Origin: Paraglaciecola sp. L3A3
GTDB taxonomy: Bacteria > Pseudomonadota > Gammaproteobacteria > Enterobacterales > Alteromonadaceae
Direction of reading: 5' to 3'
NCBI RefSeq assembly: GCF_009796765.1
Contig: NZ_CP047023.1
Location: 3,393,501 to 3,457,500, forward strand
Length of the DNA stretch: 64,000 nucleotides
Of the stretch, positions 58,526 to 64,000 are shown in pieces. The position numbers were made by a program, and so were the translations under genes. How positions within the stretch are numbered: position 1 is the first letter of the stretch; every line of letters begins with the position of its first letter. The notes under the pieces are model-generated. The model ran no database searches. It was given only the letters and a program-made list of their open reading frames with translations, and had not been told where the DNA came from.

Positions 58526-59089
58526 GCCCTTGAAACAGAGTAACGCAGCGTGAAGCTGAACGGTGCAGACTGAGGAGCATAAAGCAGAAAAGACAAAGCA
58601 AAAGCGTGTCACCGAGTTACACAGAGAAGAGTCATAATATTATTAAAATTAAAAGCTGATCAATAGCCTGACACAGGGGGAAACAGAGAAAAACAACAGC
58701 AGAACCTAGTAAATTGGGGTAGGAAATAGTTTAAAAAAATAGATTTGCTACAAGATCATCCCCCGCCCTCAAAGCCTGTTATATTCAAACATACAGCTAG
58801 CAGGAATCCATTGAGAACAGGTGCTAATTACTAGATTCATGCTACAAGGAAAAGATAAAGCAATGACCTAAAAGCCGTAAAAAAAAATAGTAAAGTTCTT
58901 TAATGATACAATATTCGCCATTTATTGAAGCGTGATAGATTCGAAAAAAATCTTCCAGTTGTATGGTATTGGGTTAATAAAATGTATTATGTTAAACAAA
59001 CGTAAATCAATCATGTAAAAAAAAAGTTAAGGTATTTAATTATCTCACTCGTTTATAAATATAAGCCTTTACTGAAAGGTAAAAGTGGA
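58526..59089. other. Intergenic region before the TonB-dependent receptor
   Basis: No gene. The first part holds repeat-like text (CAGACTGAGGAGCATAAAGC; TAGCAGGAATCCATTGAGAA at about 58798) related to the elements at 31000-31900. The last 200 bases are very AT-rich and should hold the receptor promoter; ATGTTAAACAAACG near 58987 partly resembles the GTTAAACAAA beside the GH16 palindrome. Confidence 0.5.
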
Positions 59090-62000
59090 ATGGCAAAGTC
59101 TATTATTTTCAGTCTTTCTTGCGCTGCGCTACTGACAGTTTCGACATTGACTTACGGGCAAGGACCTCAAGAAAAAAGGAAATTTGATTTTGATATTCAT
59201 TTAAAAAACGCTGACCAATCACTTATTGAATTTGCAGAACAAGCAAATCTTATTTTCATTTTACCTTTTGATGCACTTAGAGGAATAAAAGTACGTCGGG
59301 TAAGAGGGCAATATACGGTAAACGAAGCATTGAGTATCATGCTAAAAAATACCGGTTTGCAAGCTCATGTAGATGATCAAGGACAGTTAATAATTATAAA
59401 TGATCAAAACGATGAGACCATAAACATGATACAAAAAAACAAATTATCAGCGGCAGTTATTGCTGCTTTAACATCCACTACATTATTAAGCGCTAATGCA
59501 TCAGCTAATGACCAGGCAAACCAAGAGAATCTTGAAGTTATTCAAGTTAGAGGCATTCAAAGCAGTCTAACCAAAGCCATGGGCATTAAACAAGACGCAG
59601 CTGGCATACAAGACAGTATAGTCGCTGAAGACATAGGTAAATTTCCCGATCAAAACGTAGCAGAGTCACTACAACGTATTACCGGGGTGACTATTTCCCG
59701 AGAAAATGGCGAAGGTTCAAAAATTACAGTTCGCGGTTTTGGCCCTAAATTTAACGTTGTAAAAGTCAATGACCGTACATTAGCAACTACAGACGGCGGC
59801 CGAGATTTTGATTTCCAAGTTTTAGCATCTGAATTAATTTCTGGTGCAGATGTAGTAAAAACCCCCACTGCTGATCTAACCGCTGGTAGCATAGGCGCTT
59901 ACGTGAATATCACCACAGCTAGGCCTTTTGACAGTGTAGGTTTTCACGCATTGGGATCAGTAAACGCAAAGTATAATGATTTATCAGAAGAATTTGACCC
60001 TCAATATTCAGGTGTCATTAGTAATACATTCAATGATGATTCTTTTGGGGTATTGTTTGGCTTTTCTGTTAAAGAAACCAATAGTCGCATTGATAAATAC
60101 CGCACCAACCGTTGGCATGAGCTGTATGCTTTCCCAGAAAATTTAACTGGTGATGTGCGTAATGAAAATGGAGACGTAGTTGATGTAGCCGGTTTTCGTC
60201 GTCCTGGCCGAGCAGCTTTTGATGCTCACGAAGAAAAACGTGAACGTACCGGAGCTAATTTAGTTTTACAATGGGCCCCTAACGACGATATCGTATCAAC
60301 TTTTGATGTCCTATATACAGACTTAAATCGCGAAGTTATGAGCTTAGGGTATCAAATACCGACTCAGGCAACTCAGTATAGTAATGCTGTGGTCAATGAA
60401 AATGACACATTATTGTCTGCCACTATTAGCGACAATAATATTGATCTTTTAACCCGTCAGTTAGGGCAAGAATCAACCACTTGGGCCTACGGTTTTAATA
60501 CTGAATACAATAAAGACAATTTAACCGTAGAATTTGATGCTTCATACTCAAATTCTGAATCCACGCCAATCCTAAGAGAATATGTCCCACATTTTACCTT
60601 GCCTGATAACCTAGCTGGTCGTGAAATTGATATTGATTACGGAGCAGGCGATGTTCTAAACACTAGTGCAACGATTGATATCACAGATATAGATAACATT
60701 CGAGCTCATTGGAATGGCGCTAGTCATAATGAAATCGAAGACGAAGTAACTGAATTAAAGTTAGATGCAACTTACCAGTTTGATGGTGATTTTCTTGAAT
60801 CAATTCAAGTGGGTACAGCATATTTAGATCGAACCAATACCAATAATGCATTTAATATTGGTGGTGGTGGTGGTTACTGTTCACCTTGTGGGGGAGAACT
60901 CAATGCTATCTATCCTAATGCCAATGAAATATTTGAATTAAGTTCATTTAGTAACTTCCTAGGAGATGAGTCTGGTGTATTTCCTCGTAACTGGGTAATA
61001 ATTAAAGACATTAATGCATATGTAGATGCCACCCAAGCTTTAGCTGAAAAAAATTGGTATGTAGACGGTAACGGTGTGTGGCAGACTGATGATGGAACAT
61101 TAGGTTCACCTCTTGTAGCTCCTGGTCAGATGTGGAATACAGAAACCCAAGACTTAGCGGCATCATACGAAAATCAAGAGACGACTTTTTCTTTTTACGC
61201 ACGAGCAAACCTTGTGGGTGAAGTAGGTAACATCAGTTGGTCAGGTAACGCAGGTCTGCGTTATATAAATATTGATAACACTTCTTTAGGTTTTTCACAA
61301 AGTATCACTAATATCTCAATCAACCCTAGTTCGAATGCCTCTGAGTTACGCTTAGATGTAAATCGAACCGAAGCATTACCGGTATCAGAAGACTCTAGTA
61401 ATAGTTACTTATTACCTAGTATTAATGTAAATTTTGATCTTAATGATGGACTGTTTTTAAGATCAGCAATAGCTCAAACTATTTCTCGTCCAGCTATTGC
61501 TGATACCGGCGTAAATCAAAGTATAGCTGTAGATAACACTGGGCAGGTCACACGTTTAGCAGGTAATCCACAATTAAAACCTTACAAAGTTAACCAATTT
61601 GATTTGTCTTTAGAATATTATCAAGAGAACGGTAACGCCTATTCTGTCGCTTACTTCTACAAAGATATTACTGACTTTATTTCGACATTTAGTTCCCAGC
61701 AAGATTTTATTGGAAATGTCGATGCGGATGTATTAGCTCGTATTTCAGGTAACGCGCTACCTGAAACCAGTACCTCAAAAGAAAATCGTTCTGGCGGTTC
61801 GGTATCTGGCCTTGAGTTGAGCGTATTACATTATTTTGACTACCTTCCTAGTTTCTTATCTGGATTTGGTGTGCAGGCCAATTATACCTATGCTGACAGT
61901 AGTGATGATGGCGCAAGTTTAGTTAATCAACCCGGAATTACTGAACCCGGTAACGCATTAGAAGGCTTTGCTAAAAATTCGTATAACTTAATTGCATTTT

Positions 62001-62293
62001 ACGATGAAGGTGGCATACAAGCTCGACTTGCCTATAACTGGCGAAATAACTTTTTGCATGCCAGAGATGGGGCTGCAAATAGTATAGCGGCCAGTTTACC
62101 GGTTCACACCGATGCTTATGGACAATTAGACGCTAGTGTTTCTTATGACATTAACGAACGCATCACCATTTCTGCAGAGGCAATTAATTTAACTAATGAA
62201 AGCCGCTTAGAATATGTGGACATACGTGAACGTGTGAGCATAGTTGAATATTCAGGCGTACGTTATCAAATGGGAATAAGAGCCAAGTTCTAA
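59090..62293 (+). CDS. TonB-dependent receptor with N-terminal STN signalling domain
   Basis: A 1067-residue outer-membrane transducer. After a signal peptide (1-23) comes an STN domain (about 32-107, FDFDIHLKNADQSLIEFAEQ), which in FecA-type receptors signals to FecR. A second signal-like stretch follows at 113-139 (NKLSAAVIAALTSTTLLSA), then a TonB box LEVIQVRG (148-155), plug (GKFPDQNVAESLQRITGVTI) and a beta-barrel ending in RYQMGIRAKF. The plug motif is typical of carbohydrate receptors of alteromonads. Downstream lie a FecI-type sigma and FecR, so it probably imports and senses one compound; the ligand may be an agar-derived oligosaccharide, by neighbourhood only. Confidence 0.9.
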   Translation: MAKSIIFSLSCAALLTVSTLTYGQGPQEKRKFDFDIHLKNADQSLIEFAEQANLIFILPFDALRGIKVRRVRGQYTVNEALSIMLKNTGLQAHVDDQGQLIIINDQNDETINMIQKNKLSAAVIAALTSTTLLSANASANDQANQENLEVIQVRGIQSSLTKAMGIKQDAAGIQDSIVAEDIGKFPDQNVAESLQRITGVTISRENGEGSKITVRGFGPKFNVVKVNDRTLATTDGGRDFDFQVLASELISGADVVKTPTADLTAGSIGAYVNITTARPFDSVGFHALGSVNAKYNDLSEEFDPQYSGVISNTFNDDSFGVLFGFSVKETNSRIDKYRTNRWHELYAFPENLTGDVRNENGDVVDVAGFRRPGRAAFDAHEEKRERTGANLVLQWAPNDDIVSTFDVLYTDLNREVMSLGYQIPTQATQYSNAVVNENDTLLSATISDNNIDLLTRQLGQESTTWAYGFNTEYNKDNLTVEFDASYSNSESTPILREYVPHFTLPDNLAGREIDIDYGAGDVLNTSATIDITDIDNIRAHWNGASHNEIEDEVTELKLDATYQFDGDFLESIQVGTAYLDRTNTNNAFNIGGGGGYCSPCGGELNAIYPNANEIFELSSFSNFLGDESGVFPRNWVIIKDINAYVDATQALAEKNWYVDGNGVWQTDDGTLGSPLVAPGQMWNTETQDLAASYENQETTFSFYARANLVGEVGNISWSGNAGLRYINIDNTSLGFSQSITNISINPSSNASELRLDVNRTEALPVSEDSSNSYLLPSINVNFDLNDGLFLRSAIAQTISRPAIADTGVNQSIAVDNTGQVTRLAGNPQLKPYKVNQFDLSLEYYQENGNAYSVAYFYKDITDFISTFSSQQDFIGNVDADVLARISGNALPETSTSKENRSGGSVSGLELSVLHYFDYLPSFLSGFGVQANYTYADSSDDGASLVNQPGITEPGNALEGFAKNSYNLIAFYDEGGIQARLAYNWRNNFLHARDGAANSIAASLPVHTDAYGQLDASVSYDINERITISAEAINLTNESRLEYVDIRERVSIVEYSGVRYQMGIRAKF

Positions 62294-62309
62294 CACTTTA
62301 TTGGATATA

Positions 62310-62338
62310 AAAACGGAGGCACTTAGCCTCTGTTTTTT
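62310..62338 (+). terminator. Terminator of the TonB-dependent receptor
   Basis: AAACGGAGGC (62311-62320) pairs with GCCTCTGTTT (62326-62335, one G-T pair) around ACTTA and is followed by T residues, 17 bases after the stop codon. Confidence 0.8.
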
Positions 62339-62367
62339 ATTTCACCAATTTAATTCATGTGGAATTT

Positions 62368-62748
62368 ATGTCTATCAATCATCAACCACTCAAATCTTAT
62401 GTCATTGTGGGTGGAGAAACTGCTGGTTGGATTTCTGCGGCTTTACTCTGCCACGTATTACATAATAGTGAGGCCTTGGTTACATTAGTCGAATCACCGA
62501 AATCCACCAGTGGGTGTCGGTGAAGCGACGATCCCCTCTTTTGTTGATCCATTATTATTTTGAATATTTCTAAACAGACTTTTATTGCTAAAACCAATGC
62601 TACTTTTAAATTGGCTATTAAATTTGTAGATTGCAGGGCAAAAAGGACAATCTACTGGCATCCTTTTGGTAAAATCGGACTAGAGGAAAACGTTAAGCCG
62701 TTACTCAGTCATGATGAATTTATTGAAAGATTCATTGGCCACCACTAA
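62368..62748 (+). pseudogene. Truncated, frameshifted tryptophan halogenase
   Basis: Three frames together spell the N-terminus of a flavin-dependent tryptophan halogenase. Frame one (62368-62523) gives SYVIVGGETAGWISAALLC and VTLVESP. Frame two (62510-62563) gives VGVGEATIPSFVDPLLF, the GEATIP family box. Frame three (62560-62748) gives FIAKTNATFKLAIKFVDC and YWHPFGKIG. Two frameshifts and loss of about three quarters of the roughly 500-residue protein make it non-functional; the first glycine motif is also altered (GGETAG for GGGTAG). Halogenase-like genes often sit beside TonB receptors in alteromonads. Confidence 0.82.
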
Positions 62749-62867
62749 TGTGCAGAACCTATTAGCTAGCCATATTTAGTTGTTTTGTTCACAGTGAAAA
62801 TAAACTTAGGGTATAAATGATGTTAAATCGTTTTAATAACTAGTATGAAGTTGAAGAAAGCGAATCA

Positions 62868-63428
62868 ATGCTAGGTAAAAATTTCAGTTTTGTGAACTCG
62901 GTTCTATCCATAAGGCCAAATCTTATGCGTTATATTTCCAAAATTGCGCCTCCTGCGGAAGTAGAAGATATTGTTCAAGAGGCCTATGTTAAACTGTGTC
63001 AACTAGAGCATACTGAACAAGAAACCATGCAGCGTAAAAACGCTCTGCTGTATGTAATCGCTAAAAATTTAGCATTAGATCACAACAAACGCGCTGAAGT
63101 GAGGCTGGCAGATGGCGTTAATGATGAGTCAGAATATATAACGGAAGAGAACGACTCTACTTATAACTATGCAGCAACCCATGAAAGGTTTGGTCATTTT
63201 TGTGAAGTAATCCGCAGTATGCCCAAGCAATGTCAAAAAGTATTTGTATTAAAAAAAGTATATGGTTTTAGTCAACAAGAAATAGCGCAAGAATTAGGTA
63301 TTAATATTAAAACTGTAGATAGCCATGTAGTCAATGGAATGAAACTTGTCAAAGCCCATGTAGATCAATCAAAAGTAGGCACTCCCCAATACAAACGTAA
63401 AATGGTGGGTGGAAAGTATGAACAATAA
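62868..63428 (+). CDS. FecI-type extracytoplasmic sigma factor
   Basis: A 186-residue sigma-70 family protein with regions 2 and 4 only. Region 2 is in AEVEDIVQEAYVKLCQLEH and NALLYVIAKNLALDHNKR; region 4 in MPKQCQKVFVLKKVYGFSQQ and EIAQELGINIKTVDSHV. These factors are held by FecR and drive their cognate receptor gene when ligand binds. It overlaps the fecR-like start by eleven bases. Target promoters are probably those of the receptor at 59090, which is inference from order. Confidence 0.92.
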   Translation: MLGKNFSFVNSVLSIRPNLMRYISKIAPPAEVEDIVQEAYVKLCQLEHTEQETMQRKNALLYVIAKNLALDHNKRAEVRLADGVNDESEYITEENDSTYNYAATHERFGHFCEVIRSMPKQCQKVFVLKKVYGFSQQEIAQELGINIKTVDSHVVNGMKLVKAHVDQSKVGTPQYKRKMVGGKYEQ

Positions 63429-64000
63429 TGTAGTGCAATTGATAAACAACGAAGACGCAATTTTGGACCAAGCTCTACACTGGCTCACTGAGCTTGAGCG
63501 CGGACTATCACCTGAACGAGAAGTATTATTAAGAGAATGGCTAGCTCGTTCTCCTGCCCATAAAGAAGTATTCTTAGAAGTGACAGCGCTATGGGATGAT
63601 TTAGATGTATTATCTAATTTGTCTGATGTGTTTCCGTATAAAACAACTAATCGACCTTGGTATAAAACCACGGGGTTGTACCCAATTGCTGCAACTATAT
63701 TAGTATGCTTATTGTTGAGCTTTTATTATGCCGGCACCAAGGATCCGCAATTGGTAGAAACTAATAACGTCAAAGATGATAGACAACTTGTTGCTACCTA
63801 TCGCACTAAAGTCGGCGAACACAGCACCTTTAAACTGCCTGATAATTCACTGCTAACCTTAAATACTAATAGCGAAGTGAATGTTGAGTACTCTAATACT
63901 CAAAGAAACATCCATCTGCTTCATGGCGAGGTACATGTTGAGGTTGCTCACGATAATAACCGCAAGTTCTACGTTCAAGCTGGTGGCAAAGTGATTGAAG
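63418..64000 (+). CDS. FecR-type anti-sigma regulator, cut by window end
   Basis: ATG 63418 opens a frame still open at the window edge (194 codons). It has a cytoplasmic DUF4880-like part (ALHWLTELERGLSPEREVLL, EWLARSPAHKEVFLEV), one membrane helix at about 85-103 (GLYPIAATILVCLLLSFYYA), then the periplasmic FecR domain (YRTKVGEHSTFKLPDNSLLT, LLHGEVHVEVAHD). FecR relays the receptor signal from the STN domain to the sigma factor. It overlaps the sigma gene by eleven bases, so the pair is cotranslated. Confidence 0.9.
   Translation, partial: MNNNVVQLINNEDAILDQALHWLTELERGLSPEREVLLREWLARSPAHKEVFLEVTALWDDLDVLSNLSDVFPYKTTNRPWYKTTGLYPIAATILVCLLLSFYYAGTKDPQLVETNNVKDDRQLVATYRTKVGEHSTFKLPDNSLLTLNTNSEVNVEYSNTQRNIHLLHGEVHVEVAHDNNRKFYVQAGGKVIE

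Overview
The window looks like a chromosome segment from an agar-degrading marine gammaproteobacterium of the Alteromonadaceae, close to Paraglaciecola or Glaciecola. This is inferred from three things: conserved gammaproteobacterial neighbourhoods (rpoE-rseABC next to nadB, lepA-lepB-rnc-era, sdhE-ygfX, yjbEFGH); AT-rich DNA full of short dispersed repeats; and red-algal polysaccharide genes (GH86, GH16, DUF5060) with a TonB-dependent receptor and a FecI/FecR pair. No tRNA, rRNA, CRISPR array, integrase or intact IS element was seen.

Layout. 1-2900: a cut-off reverse gene, an M28 lipoprotein peptidase, and a repeat-rich patch where the peptidase 3' end is duplicated. 2940-8230: gatC, gatA and a gatB-aspS gene fusion, preceded by a 17-codon leader with nine Asn codons and a terminator/antiterminator pair. 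This is a candidate attenuator sensing Asn-tRNA. 8806-12720: a diguanylate cyclase, a periplasmic solute-binding-like protein, and divergent queE/queC. 12832-16836: a yjbEFGH-type exopolysaccharide operon. 16910-22350: two small envelope proteins, acnB, an AAA-like protein without a P-loop, and a WYL regulator. 22491-25326: a GH16 agarase-like lipoprotein followed by a DUF5060 glycosidase-like protein. 25573-35295: housekeeping genes (yceH, MATE pump, ridA, srmB, rdgB, hemW) separated by repeat arrays. 35503-45462: a long reverse block (alkylation repair, tatD-type nuclease, pdxH, era, rnc, lepB, lepA, rseCBA, rpoE). 45967-50775: nadB, a MaoC-like protein, ygfX, sdhE, ygfZ, slyD.

50863-64000 is the accessory carbohydrate region. 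A membrane-embedded AraC regulator diverges from a 1579-residue GH86 beta-agarase/porphyranase that carries three CBM6-like modules, three BIG2-like modules and a C-terminal dockerin. Directly downstream is a small cohesin-like protein with a PEP-CTERM-type tail, then the wreck of a second such gene. Next come a TonB-dependent receptor with an N-terminal signalling (STN) domain, a frameshifted tryptophan-halogenase remnant, and a FecI-type sigma factor and FecR (cut by the window end).

The best candidates for undescribed biology are (1) the Asn-leader attenuator in front of an operon that itself can make Asn-tRNA(Asn), including a GatB-AspRS fusion with a nondiscriminating-type residue, and (2) the dockerin-agarase plus cohesin/PEP-CTERM pair, which suggests a minimal agarosome holding the enzyme at the cell surface. 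Both are read from sequence and family knowledge only; no search or alignment was run.
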